The notes under the pieces were generated by a model that ran no database searches, was not told the DNA's origin, and saw nothing but the letters and a program-made list of their open reading frames with translations. DNA of 64,000 nt, from the NCBI RefSeq assembly GCF_001434895.1, contig NZ_AZEE01000002.1:28586-92585 (forward strand), read 5' to 3'. A program made the translations under genes and the position numbers. Positions within the stretch are counted from its first letter, which is position 1; each line of letters opens with the position of its first letter. Below are positions 17,724 through 25,924 of this stretch, one piece after another. The stretch comes from Secundilactobacillus odoratitofui DSM 19909 = JCM 15043. GTDB lineage: Bacteria > Bacillota > Bacilli > Lactobacillales > Lactobacillaceae.

Positions 17724-17901
17724 CGCCTCCGGCTCCCGGTTCTGGCCGTTTCCTGCTGTGGGGCCGGTCCGAGCCAAAGAGCTGTCTCGGGCCTCGAAGT
17801 TGAACCGTGCCAAAGCCCCTGCACGTTTCAACTTCGTCCCCGACTGGTTCCCAGTCGTTTCACTGCAGGAAACGGCCAGAACCGGGAACACTACGGCTTA
17901 C
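17724..17901 (+). repeat. Structured intergenic repeat, copy 5 (type A)
   Basis: Outer arms 17734-17756 and 17865-17887 are perfectly complementary over 23 bases. P2 is GGTCCGAG/CTCGGGCC, a changed but still paired version of copies 1 and 3. P3 is AAGTTGAA.../...TTCAACTT and P4 is CGACTGG/CCAGTCG. Conserved CTGTGGGGCCGG and TTTCACTGCAGG are present. No opposite partner copy is seen nearby. Confidence 0.85.
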
Positions 17902-17990
17902 ATCATACCTACAACAATGGTCAAGTATCTGTGTTACGTTCAACAAGGCCTTAAATTGAAACTGTTGTAAGTTAATTGGCCTCTCAATAA

Positions 17991-18119
17991 TTAAAACGCA
18001 CGTGCAATCAATAAAATGCCTGTCAGTATTAAGAAACCGGCCACAAAGATCACCGCTGTAGCTGCACTGAACACCGGGTTAAATAGCATGATGATGCCTA
18101 CGATAACCCCTAAGATTGT
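17991..18119 (-). pseudogene. C-terminal remnant of a DUF308/HdeD-like membrane protein
   Basis: The minus strand encodes TILGVIVGIIMLFNPVFSAA, then TAVIFVAGFLILTGILLIARAF and a stop. This pattern of two hydrophobic helices with an FNP turn is characteristic of the last two helices of HdeD/DUF308 membrane proteins. The frame is closed upstream by a TGA, and no start or earlier helices are found, so only a fragment is left. Confidence 0.55.
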
Positions 18120-18766
18120 TCACACTTACCCGTATTCTTGTAATGGCATCAATGACCGCTAACTCAGCAACTGCCCTCCGAAGCTACTAGAAATCAGAAG
18201 ACTTGCTCTCATAATCGGCTGAAAAATGCGTAAACAAAAAACCGCACCGCGTTATTGGGGAACAACGCAGTGCGGTTTCTCTGAAGCTGCAATGGTGCTG
18301 AAAGTCACGTTGGTGGAGTACAACTGAGCTTTCAAGGTCGCCGTTACATACAAATTGGTCGGGACGGATGGTTCGTCGCCACCGCCTCCCGAAGTTTTAG
18401 TGACACGCCCGCATCACACGCCCCCACGCATGAATGAGACATTGTCGTTCCGTTTCAGCCGAATCATTACTGTTAGACGGCTCTTGTTCACGGTTTGAGA
18501 GTTGTATTAAAATTCCCCCGATTAATATCAACGTTATATAGCCTTATCAGAAATATTAAGCCCGAGTACTTCAATACCCTTTCATTATCTCGGTTCATTG
18601 TACAAAATTCAATGGGTGTACTCTCCCAGTTTTTTCAATTTTTTTGAAAAAACTGACGATTTAACTTGGGCTGCAACTCTGATTTACGGGACAAACACGA
18701 GTATAATAAGGTATAATTTAGAGTAGGAATAATTCGTACTTTAAATGATTGGGATGGCTGATTTAG
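18120..18766. other. Intergenic region before the Mga-like gene
   Basis: About 650 bases. It holds one clear minus-strand terminator (18235-18277), but no complete gene in front of it. A start-less minus-strand frame (18252-18413) reads like a fragment of a secreted protein (GGGGDEPSVPTNLYVTATLK) and may be another decayed gene. Around 18619-18654 a T/A-rich inverted repeat begins TACTCTCCCAGTTTTTT. Two TATAAT-like boxes lie at 18702-18717. Confidence 0.5.
18235..18278 (-). terminator. Orphan minus-strand terminator
   Basis: AACCGCACTGCGTT/AACGCGGTGCGGTT (on the minus strand, one U-G pair) with a 10-base loop and a T-run. The gene it once served appears degraded. Confidence 0.75.
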
Positions 18767-20263
18767 ATGAACTACACTTTCTTATTAACTAAAAACGACT
18801 ACATCTGCTACAGTATTCTATCGTTGTTTACTCAGCAGACTAATCTGGTGTTGAACAAGGATGCGTTAGCTCAAGAACTGTCCCTTACAACTTACCAACT
18901 CAACAAATACTTCGAAAGCATCAACACTGATTTAGCGCTGATTGCCGGTAAGACACCTTGCTATATTGATGAACCCAATAAGGGTCAGTGGCAGGCACAT
19001 GGATTAAACACCTACTGCCTCCAAAAAGCAGCGTTGCTCTACCTCAATCGATCACCACTCTTCACCGCTTTGGAGTATCAATTCTTCTACGAAAACTTAT
19101 ACACCAAGAAGGAATACGTTGCCGCTAATTTCATGAGTAGCTCAGTATTTTATCGTTCCTTAGATTCACTCGAGGCGATTCTCAAAAAGCACGGCTTCTA
19201 CCAAGCTAGCAGCTTGTATGCTGGCAAGGAATTTACGATTCGGCTACATCTATTCCAACTCTATTACACGATGTATAACAGTGTTTCGGATCCATTCGAA
19301 GCGCTGAACCCTTTGATCAATGACCTGATTGAAGCCATTCAAGCTGGCTTACCTGATCAACTGGATCCGACTCAAGAAACAAAGTTGTCAACTTTTTTGC
19401 GAATTTGGTTATTGCGCCAGTTAGATAAGCATCCAATCAGTCATCATCAGCGGCTGCAAGTTGAACCGGACGAGCGTAATCAAGCCATGCTGTCACGTTT
19501 ACAAACGTTATTAGCTGATCAACTCACATTGAGCAATGATGAATTTAACTATCTTTACAGTTTTCTCATCGCCCAGGGTTATCTCGGCAGTGAACAGATG
19601 CATGCTTTATCTGCCGGGATTCCGGCTATTGACGAGTTAACGAACCAGTTTTTAACCGAAATTCGTTCTAGCAACGTCTTATTGGCAACCAATTTTGTTA
19701 ATGACCAGTTGCTTGAAGATAGCTTGCTGAGCATTCACTTTCAGTTCACAACTTTTTACATTGAGCCAACAACGTTCATCAATCCTGAACAAGTGCAATT
19801 CTTTGCCGAACTTTATCCCGCCTTTGACGTTGCGGTTTCACACAATATCACGAAGCTCCAACGCCGGGAAGATCTACGTTTGACTCAGAAAATGGCTGTT
19901 AACTTGTACTTTAGTTACATGTTCGCCTTGATCAACTCGATTCCACCTGAACTGATGCGCGACCAGGTTCATATCTGCGTCGACTTCTCTCAAGGAACGC
20001 TTTACACCAATTATGTCATTCAATCACTGGACGCATTTAATCACGCCCACATCATTATCGATCCACACTTAACGCCGGAAACGGATATTTATATTTCTGA
20101 TTTTCATTCACCGAAAGTCGATCGCACCCAAGTTATCTGGCAAGATCCGCCAACTCCGGTTGATTGGTCTAACTTGGCCGACTTAATCTTAGATACCAAA
20201 CGGGACAAGTTACCACAACTTTTCCCAGAACAGAAAGGAAGTGACGTTGATGACACGCAATAA
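18767..20263 (+). CDS. Mga-like transcriptional regulator
   Basis: 498 residues. The N-terminal 60 residues (ICYSILSLFTQQTNLVLNKD, then ALAQELSLTTYQLNKYFESI) read as a winged helix-turn-helix of the Mga/AtxA class. The long helical middle and the C-terminal region (DQVHICVDFSQGTLYTNYVI and DIYISDFHSPKVD) resemble the PRD-like and EIIB-like parts of Mga-type virulence regulators. Such proteins activate surface-protein genes and may be phosphorylated by PTS components. Its last 14 bases overlap the start of a secreted Ser/Thr-rich protein gene, so that protein is a likely co-transcribed target. The RBS is weak (GGGATGG). Confidence 0.75.
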   Translation: MNYTFLLTKNDYICYSILSLFTQQTNLVLNKDALAQELSLTTYQLNKYFESINTDLALIAGKTPCYIDEPNKGQWQAHGLNTYCLQKAALLYLNRSPLFTALEYQFFYENLYTKKEYVAANFMSSSVFYRSLDSLEAILKKHGFYQASSLYAGKEFTIRLHLFQLYYTMYNSVSDPFEALNPLINDLIEAIQAGLPDQLDPTQETKLSTFLRIWLLRQLDKHPISHHQRLQVEPDERNQAMLSRLQTLLADQLTLSNDEFNYLYSFLIAQGYLGSEQMHALSAGIPAIDELTNQFLTEIRSSNVLLATNFVNDQLLEDSLLSIHFQFTTFYIEPTTFINPEQVQFFAELYPAFDVAVSHNITKLQRREDLRLTQKMAVNLYFSYMFALINSIPPELMRDQVHICVDFSQGTLYTNYVIQSLDAFNHAHIIIDPHLTPETDIYISDFHSPKVDRTQVIWQDPPTPVDWSNLADLILDTKRDKLPQLFPEQKGSDVDDTQ

Positions 20264-22454
20264 TAAAACCCAAACCAAATGGCTCGCTGCCTGTTTATTC
20301 TCTGCCACCGTATTAGCTGGTTTACAGCTTCAGATGGCACCAGTATCAGCCAACACAATCACGACTACGGTCACAACAACTAATACCAATACGAATAATA
20401 ACAATGGCGTGCTGTCTGGCATCGTTACGGGTTCATTTGCTCACAATCCTGGTGGTAGCACCACGACAACCTCATCAACGTCGTCTAACTCTGGCACCTC
20501 AACAGAGACTTCCGGTGCTGGTGTGACTTCTGCCGTCGCTTCTGGCGCAGCTAGTGGCTCATCCAGCACAGCCGTTTCATCAGAAACACAGTCATCAAGT
20601 GTTTCTGCATCCACTGACAACACCAGCTCAGCAACTACAAATTGGTTCTCTGGTGCTACCTCGGGGGTTAATGTCAGCGCTTCTTCAAGCACTCCTGCCA
20701 CGACAAGTGATCTTGCTTCGGTTGTGACATCAACTAATGCCGATTCTTCAGCTCAAAGTGCTTTTGCAACTAGCAATGCATCTACCACCAGTAATGCCAG
20801 TTACCAGGCTTCGCTATCTGCTAGCTATGAAACTTCGAGCAGCAATACTAGTGCGATTTCCAGCTTAACCAGCAGCGAAGTGATGAGTAGTATTTTGTCT
20901 TCACTTAGTGCTGCCAGCAATAGTGCTACATCATCAATCATGTCAGATCAAAGCACTACGAGTAGTTTGGTTAGCAACGTTGCTTCAGCATCAAGCGAAG
21001 CGGAAGTTACCGCGACAACTGGCGAATTGATTATTCACCGAGTAAACGGTTTGACACAGCAAACATTGAGTAGCACTCAACTGACTGTTCCGGTTGGTCC
21101 TGTCACAGCTGATAGTGCGACCTACGTTTCACAATTAACTGGTTATGGTTATGTTGGTGATTTGGCAACCGAATTACCAACAACCTTTACGACTGGTGTC
21201 CAATCAGTCACTCTGACTTACATGCCACTTTCTGCCATTGTTGTGCGCTACGTGGATGCAACTGATCCAACTCACGTGCTTTGGACTTATACGCTGCCAA
21301 CTAATTACGCGACGCTTGGTCAAACCTATCAAACAAACTATACTGACCTACCATTCAGCGGTTACCAATACGTCTATGCAACAAGTAACGCCACCGGAAC
21401 AATTCGTCAGACTGTTCAATCTTTGACGAATGCTAACTCAGTGGTCGTGACTTACTATTACAAGCCAACCAGTTCAACAAGTCAGGTTGATACGTCGAGC
21501 TGGCAGTTGACGACTGCTACGACACAAGTCACCGGTAGTTCCGCGTACAGCATCGGTGTGTCACTCACGACTGATCAATCTACTTCTACGCTGATTGGCA
21601 GCATTGGCCCCGTTGTTTTAACGGGCAATTCTGCGACTGACGTGTCGAATCCAGCAACTACGACCGGAGAACTGAAAACAAACGCTGCAACTGACACCAC
21701 AACGACAACCAGCGAGGCTGACTCAACTAATATTCACTTTGTAACATCACTTGGAACCGAAGTTGGTCAAACCACTGTAACGGGTCAAACTGGCACTCGT
21801 GTCAACGATGCGCTCAACCCGACACTGACTGATCTCCGTCAACAAGGTTACGTGGTCTTAAACAACGGCGTGTCACCGACCCAACACTTTGGTAATACTG
21901 AAACAGATTACACAGTCAAAGTGTCAAAGCCCGACACCAGCGCTAATCCGTTTAAGCGCCCAACCATGCCACTTGTCGCACAGTTAGGCAACGCCTCTAC
22001 ATCCGTTAGCGTTACTCATGATGTCACCAGCAACGAACTTGGACAGTCGCCTGCAGCTGCTTTAAATAACCTTTCGGCTTCTGGTCAAAACGCGACCCGA
22101 TCAACCACGTCAACAGATCAGCCGACTAATTCAACGCAAACAAACCAACCTGCTAGTGCTCAATCTACTAATCAGCAAAGTAACAGTAATAACAGCACGA
22201 ATCACGCTACAAACTCAAACAACAACACGACTAACGCTGCGCAACAACAGCAAAATATCGCCAAGAAAGCGACGACCAAGACGGCACTCGACAACCAACA
22301 AAGTGAACAAATTCACCGAGACGCGGTTGCTAACGATGGTCAGTCACACGGTTCTGGTAGCGCAATTGGTGGCGGTGGCAGTAACCCTGTCACTGGCTTG
22401 GCAGCCTACTTTATTAGTCTGAACGGCAAAATTAACTTAGGTGCGCGAAATTAG
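20250..22454 (+). CDS. Secreted Ser/Thr-rich protein with MucBP-like domains, no LPXTG
   Basis: The ATG at 20250 is chosen over the GTG at 20241, because AAAGGA lies about 10 bases upstream; 734 residues. There is a signal peptide (basic N-terminus, CLFSATVLAGLQLQM, cleavage after PVSA). About 220 residues of Ser/Thr/Ala-rich sequence follow, probably glycosylated or stalk-like. MucBP-like beta domains lie around residues 255-410 (IIHRVNGLTQQTL, IVVRYVDATDPTHVLWTY) and 500-570 (NIHFVTSLGTEVGQTTV). An Asn/Gln/Thr-rich tail follows. The C-terminus has NPVTG after a Gly stretch but no hydrophobic anchor or basic tail, so sortase anchoring is unlikely as encoded. It probably works at or outside the wall under the Mga-like protein. 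Confidence 0.8.
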   Translation: MTRNNKTQTKWLAACLFSATVLAGLQLQMAPVSANTITTTVTTTNTNTNNNNGVLSGIVTGSFAHNPGGSTTTTSSTSSNSGTSTETSGAGVTSAVASGAASGSSSTAVSSETQSSSVSASTDNTSSATTNWFSGATSGVNVSASSSTPATTSDLASVVTSTNADSSAQSAFATSNASTTSNASYQASLSASYETSSSNTSAISSLTSSEVMSSILSSLSAASNSATSSIMSDQSTTSSLVSNVASASSEAEVTATTGELIIHRVNGLTQQTLSSTQLTVPVGPVTADSATYVSQLTGYGYVGDLATELPTTFTTGVQSVTLTYMPLSAIVVRYVDATDPTHVLWTYTLPTNYATLGQTYQTNYTDLPFSGYQYVYATSNATGTIRQTVQSLTNANSVVVTYYYKPTSSTSQVDTSSWQLTTATTQVTGSSAYSIGVSLTTDQSTSTLIGSIGPVVLTGNSATDVSNPATTTGELKTNAATDTTTTTSEADSTNIHFVTSLGTEVGQTTVTGQTGTRVNDALNPTLTDLRQQGYVVLNNGVSPTQHFGNTETDYTVKVSKPDTSANPFKRPTMPLVAQLGNASTSVSVTHDVTSNELGQSPAAALNNLSASGQNATRSTTSTDQPTNSTQTNQPASAQSTNQQSNSNNSTNHATNSNNNTTNAAQQQQNIAKKATTKTALDNQQSEQIHRDAVANDGQSHGSGSAIGGGGSNPVTGLAAYFISLNGKINLGARN

Positions 22455-22474
22455 CGATTTTTAATCGCTTTTTT
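22453..22474 (+). terminator. Terminator of the Mga/surface-protein operon
   Basis: AGCGATT/AATCGCT with a 3-base loop and TTTTT; the stem begins on the stop codon. Confidence 0.8.
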
Positions 22475-22659
22475 GGCGACTTCTCGAATCCAAATCTGAA
22501 TCCCTTCTCAAGGAACAATATTTATATCAATCTACTGAGGTAGAAACGTCACAAACAGACAAACGTGTATCTAACTATTGGGTCCACCGATATTTAGTCT
22601 TTTACTGAACATCTGCAATCAGTGATAATATACCGTAAGTCTTCGCTTGCTAGATGTAA

Positions 22660-22729
22660 ACCAAAAACACATCAATGTTTTCAACTCCAACGGCCCCCCG
22701 TTAGCTGAAAACATTGATGTGTTTTTGGT
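22660..22729. terminator. Long bidirectional hairpin terminator
   Basis: Arms of 24 bases (22660-22683 and 22706-22729) are exactly complementary and contain AACACATCAATGTTTTCA. The arms end in A- or T-runs. It follows the minus-strand AP2-domain gene. Confidence 0.8.
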
Positions 22730-22740
22730 TAAATACTTTC

Positions 22741-23235
22741 TTATGCGTTAACCCGCTTTTCTTCGCGTGCCAACAATGGTCCAAGGTATTGATCAACCGC
22801 TTTCTCACGCGCTTCAACTGCATCGTCAAATCTCACAAAACTGTGATTTAAAACGAGCGTCCCTCTAACCATCAAGCGCGCAACCCAGTGCTTCGAACGC
22901 GTATCAAAGGAAACGCCAGCAACGCCAGAATGGTTATTCTTACGTCGGTTGAGCACTGAAATTAGGCTGGTGCCTTCGACTTGTCGTAGGTTACTCACGT
23001 TACCACGGTGGGCTAATAACTTGTTATTAGTCTGCATGACTTCGCGACCACGATCACGTCTCAAACATCCACAACTCTTCGTGCTCCCACTACGTAGCAG
23101 GTAACCATCGACAACAACCTCTTTGCCGCAATCACAGTGGCAACGCCACATTGCGTTACCGTTCTTGTTTTTACCAGCAAAGCCAACTACCGTTAGTCGG
23201 GAAAAACGTTTATTTGTTAAGTCTATTCGTCTCAT
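22741..23235 (-). CDS. Zinc-ribbon and AP2-domain DNA-binding protein
   Basis: 164 residues. Residues about 30-60 contain CHCDCGKE and KSCGCLRR, a four-cysteine zinc ribbon often found in phage and mobile-element proteins. Residues about 100-155 (SGVAGVSFDTRSKHWVARLM, then a DDAVEAREKAVDQYLG helix) form an AP2 domain: three beta strands and a helix that bind DNA. The family is usually fused to an HNH homing nuclease or carried by phages; no HNH motif is present here. RBS AGGAG precedes the ATG by 8 bases. It lies 15 bases after a small membrane-protein gene in the same direction. A phage-derived or domesticated DNA-binding protein is the best reading. Confidence 0.8.
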   Translation of the reverse strand: MRRIDLTNKRFSRLTVVGFAGKNKNGNAMWRCHCDCGKEVVVDGYLLRSGSTKSCGCLRRDRGREVMQTNNKLLAHRGNVSNLRQVEGTSLISVLNRRKNNHSGVAGVSFDTRSKHWVARLMVRGTLVLNHSFVRFDDAVEAREKAVDQYLGPLLAREEKRVNA

Positions 23236-23250
23236 CGTTAATCGCTCCTA

Positions 23251-23544
23251 TCATCGTTGTGCTGACGCTGATTGCGTCGCCCGTTGTGTTTGTTTTCTAG
23301 CCGTCTTCTTTTGTCGAGGATGACGGGTTCGATAAGCATCAAGTTCAAACAATCCGAGTAAGCTGAGTAGTAGTCCTAAACCAATAAATACGGCTTCAGT
23401 TAGGTCGTCGGTGTTTTGAGTCAGGTTCGTCGTTGCAGCCTGAACAGTTGTTGGTAATTGCGTGATGCCAAAACTAAATGCTGCACCTAACGATACCCAA
23501 ACATAGCCGACTTTAGACCTTAATCGTGTCGTCTGCATAGTCAC
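23251..23544 (-). CDS. Small secreted or membrane protein
   Basis: 97 residues starting at GTG, with GGAGGGG 7 bases upstream. The N-terminal hydrophobic stretch (VGYVWVSLGAAFSFGITQL) is followed by TVQAATT, which looks like a signal peptidase site. A second hydrophobic helix (AVFIGLGLLLSLLGLFELDAY) is then followed by a strongly basic tail, KKTARKQTQRATQ. The result would be a very short extracellular loop tethered to the membrane, similar to a sortase-substrate anchor without the LPXTG motif. It precedes the AP2 protein in a two-gene operon. Function not recognised. Confidence 0.6.
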   Translation of the reverse strand: MTMQTTRLRSKVGYVWVSLGAAFSFGITQLPTTVQAATTNLTQNTDDLTEAVFIGLGLLLSLLGLFELDAYRTRHPRQKKTARKQTQRATQSASAQR

Positions 23545-23636
23545 TCAGCCCCCTCCAAAGATTGTTTGATGCGCTTTTCTTTACACTCTTTATATTACGC
23601 TGAAACCCTTTAAAATCAACGGTTTTCGGCCGGTTA

Positions 23637-23679
23637 CGTCTCCCACTTTTTTTGAAAAAATTAAAAAAAATGGGAGACC
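23637..23679. promoter_or_regulatory. Inverted repeat upstream of the small membrane-protein operon
   Basis: GTCTCCCA (23638-23645) and TGGGAGAC (23671-23678) flank T/A-rich arms that also pair. Its left arm resembles the element upstream of the Mga-like gene (TACTCTCCCAGTTTTTT at 18619). An operator or a small hairpin is possible. Confidence 0.4.
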
Positions 23680-23768
23680 AAGCGTGGAGAACTTTGGTTA
23701 ATGCCGTAATAGCCATGTTTCTCCCGTGATGGTGTTTTTGTATACGCCTTACTTCGACCATTCGAGAC

Positions 23769-23810
23769 AAAAAACGACCCAACACTATGATAGCCGTTGA
23801 GTCGTTTTAT
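23769..23810 (-). terminator. Terminator of the first matrixin-like gene
   Basis: On the minus strand AAAACGACTCAAC/GTTGGGTCGTTTT (one U-G pair) has a 12-base loop and a T-run. It lies just past the stop of the protease gene. Confidence 0.85.
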
Positions 23811-23820
23811 AATGCCTTGA

Positions 23821-24585
23821 TTAATCTGCTAATATCACCGCCAACTTACCGCGGCTGATATCCGTTTTACTAAGCGGGTTCGCCCAAATATTGGCCGATG
23901 TCACGTCATCATAATGATAAATATCCGAGAACCCAATGCCCGCATACATTAAATCAGCAGGATTCTTAGAGTGTGACAGCCCTAAGCTATGACCAAATTC
24001 ATGCGCCAAAATCCGTGAATACTCAACTTGACGTGCTACATCAGTGGTAGTGTCATCAATTGAACTCTTCACTAAATCGATTTGATTGCCATTTTGACGA
24101 GCATAATTTAGCTTCATATATTTATTGATATCTAGCCATTCATGATTAAAGAACGGCTGTGAAACCTCTACAGACTGGCTGGTAGGCCGCCACCAAGCAA
24201 TCTGCTCACCATCACCGGCACTACTAGCAGAAGTCAGTTTAATTGTCAGTGTGTGGTGTTTTTTGGTTCCCGTTACAAAAACGGTTTGGCCAAGCTGACT
24301 GTTCCAATCTCTCATGGCAACCTTAATTGACTTCGTTAGCCCTTTTGTACGAGTCTGATCGTACACCCAAATTTTGGTGTGATTATCAAAAGCGGTCTGA
24401 TAGCCCTGATCAATCCCGTACGTCGCCATCAACTCATCTTCGTGTAGTTGATAGTAACTCGCAGTGTGCGCTAGAACACGCTTGGTAGGAGTCGGTGTCC
24501 GCTTGCTTTTGGCGGCCGCTGTCGTAGGACCAGCGACAGCCGTAACTGCTAAAACCGTTGTGAGTAAAATCATCCAGCGACGCAT
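23821..24585 (-). CDS. Secreted matrixin-like zinc metalloprotease (paralogue 1)
   Basis: The ATG at 24585 is chosen because GGAGGGATGATT provides an RBS with good spacing; 254 residues. A signal peptide (RRWMILLTTVLAVTAVAGPT, cleavage after TAAA) precedes a region with WNSQLGQTVFVTGTKK. The zinc site is HEFGHSLGLSHS, an HExxHxxGxxH metzincin motif with three His ligands and the catalytic Glu, followed by a Met-turn (ADLMY). A second copy with the same layout is encoded at 32662-33546. Targets may be wall proteins or external proteins; that is not known. The gene precedes none of the neighbouring transport or regulatory genes in an obvious operon. Confidence 0.88.
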   Translation of the reverse strand: MRRWMILLTTVLAVTAVAGPTTAAAKSKRTPTPTKRVLAHTASYYQLHEDELMATYGIDQGYQTAFDNHTKIWVYDQTRTKGLTKSIKVAMRDWNSQLGQTVFVTGTKKHHTLTIKLTSASSAGDGEQIAWWRPTSQSVEVSQPFFNHEWLDINKYMKLNYARQNGNQIDLVKSSIDDTTTDVARQVEYSRILAHEFGHSLGLSHSKNPADLMYAGIGFSDIYHYDDVTSANIWANPLSKTDISRGKLAVILAD

Positions 24586-24634
24586 AATCATCCCTCCATT
24601 TCGATGTCATCAGTGTGTCCTTCACCAGAGTTAA

Positions 24635-25399
24635 TCAGTCGGCCTCATCAATAATTGGAAGTGTCTGAGTCAAAAAAGTTGCGATATCCGTAGCTAATTG
24701 ACGCCCAGCTGGACTGTATGTCATCACGTGGGGCGCATCTGGATAGCTGTGATAGGTAACGGGTGCACTTGGTGCCAAGTAGTCAGCCAACTGACGGCCA
24801 ATCGTTCGATCCAAAAGTTCGTCGGCCTCAGCCTGGGCAATAAAGACGGGCTTGGTTAACCCGTTGATTGCATCATGCACAGGGATCGTATATTCAGAAA
24901 TCGCCGTTAGCATCTCACTGATGTGGTGCGTCAAAAAAGCCATTTTCGGTTCAATCTCGTTTTGGGGTAACTTCAACTTCTGATACCAAGCCAGACATTC
25001 CTGCAAAAAGCGGTCAGCAACGCGACTCTTATCCACTGGAAACAGTGGTGTATCAATCGTGCCGCCCGCCACAACCTCATCAAACTTGGCCAGTGCCTTC
25101 ATTGCGAATAATCCACCAAGTGATTCGCCAAAAATAGCGATTTGATGGTGACCATCAACTTCAAGCTGGTGAATGGCCGCAATGGTATCCTGCCACCATT
25201 GTTCCGGTCGTCCTTGCATAAAAATCTGCTTAGGGTCTGCGGTCCCATGACCGGTAAACATCGGTCCCATCACGGTATAGCCTTGCTTTTGCAGACTTCT
25301 ACCGAGCACTCGAACATCGGTCGGGGTGCCAGAGAAAGTGTGTAATAAAATAACAGCGGGTTGGCCGCCCTTAAAATAAAATGGTTCTGGAAGTGCCAT
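24635..25399 (-). CDS. Carboxylesterase of the Est30/YvaK type
   Basis: An alpha/beta hydrolase of 254 residues from the ATG at 25399, which has AGGTGG 8 bases upstream. LLHTFSGTPTDVRVLG gives the oxyanion-hole loop, FGESLGG holds the nucleophile Ser, and the C-terminal PHVMTYSPAGRQLA contains the catalytic His. An acidic residue in ADELLDR is the likely third member. The overall pattern and length match the monoacylglycerol/carboxylesterase group represented by Geobacillus Est30. It acts on short- to medium-chain esters in the cytoplasm. The physiological substrate is unknown. Confidence 0.88.
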   Translation of the reverse strand: MALPEPFYFKGGQPAVILLHTFSGTPTDVRVLGRSLQKQGYTVMGPMFTGHGTADPKQIFMQGRPEQWWQDTIAAIHQLEVDGHHQIAIFGESLGGLFAMKALAKFDEVVAGGTIDTPLFPVDKSRVADRFLQECLAWYQKLKLPQNEIEPKMAFLTHHISEMLTAISEYTIPVHDAINGLTKPVFIAQAEADELLDRTIGRQLADYLAPSAPVTYHSYPDAPHVMTYSPAGRQLATDIATFLTQTLPIIDEAD

Positions 25400-25639
25400 G
25401 CGCCTCACCACCTTTCAAAAATTGATATCGTTTTCACCTTCTATTTTACACTAAAATCAGTGAAAAAGAAGCTGGTGTGCACTTGAAATCGATGGGCTTA
25501 ATCCGAGTTTTCCCGTCTTATTGACGCTAAGATTAATAGCGTGCGGGCCCGTTACATCAGAGATTAATTCAGTTTTAAAATTTAAATTACAATTAACTTA
25601 GTATCATAATCTGTAATAGCCATTGTGCGATCTATATTC
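25400..25639. other. Intergenic region upstream of the esterase gene
   Basis: About 240 bases with no frame or hairpin that I would call. It is followed by a structured repeat and a terminator, which fill the rest of the gap up to 25924. Confidence 0.5.
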
Positions 25640-25813
25640 AGCCGGAGGTAGGCTGTCAGGGTCGTGACCTGCAGCGGAACGACTGGACACAGTCGGGGAC
25701 GAATTGAAGACATACAACGGGCTTTGGTATGTCTTCAATTCGAGGCTCGAGACCGATTTTTGGCTCGAACCGGCCCCACAGCAGGTCACGACCTTGACGG
25801 ACTACTGTAGGCG
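25640..25813 (-). repeat. Structured intergenic repeat, copy 6 (type A)
   Basis: Outer arms 25655-25672 and 25781-25798 pair over 18 positions with one G-T pair. On the minus strand P2 is GGTTCGAG/CTCGAGCC. P3 is GAATTGAAGACATAC/GTATGTCTTCAATTC, unrelated in sequence to the other copies but fully complementary. P4 is GACTGG/CCAGTC in the same position as elsewhere. The conserved CTGTGGGGCCGG strand lies at 25770-25782. It is a single copy without a partner. Confidence 0.85.
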
Positions 25814-25844
25814 ACATCATATCCAAACATTTCTAATGATACAG

Positions 25845-25884
25845 AAAAGCGATGACTCTCATTTAAAGAATCATCGCTTTTTAA
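25845..25884. terminator. Terminator of the aminotransferase/dehydrogenase operon
   Basis: AAAAGCGATGA/TCATCGCTTTT with a 15-base loop, 40 bases past the dehydrogenase stop. Confidence 0.75.
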
Positions 25885-25924
25885 TTCAATTTAAAATAAT
25901 TTCGGTCATAAACCTAGCTTCGTA

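Noticed and set aside
18252..18413. Minus-strand open frame of 53 codons with a GGGG linker and beta-like sequence
   Set aside because: It has no start codon or RBS and is closed by a TGA upstream. It may be a remnant of a secreted protein but is too weak to call as a gene.
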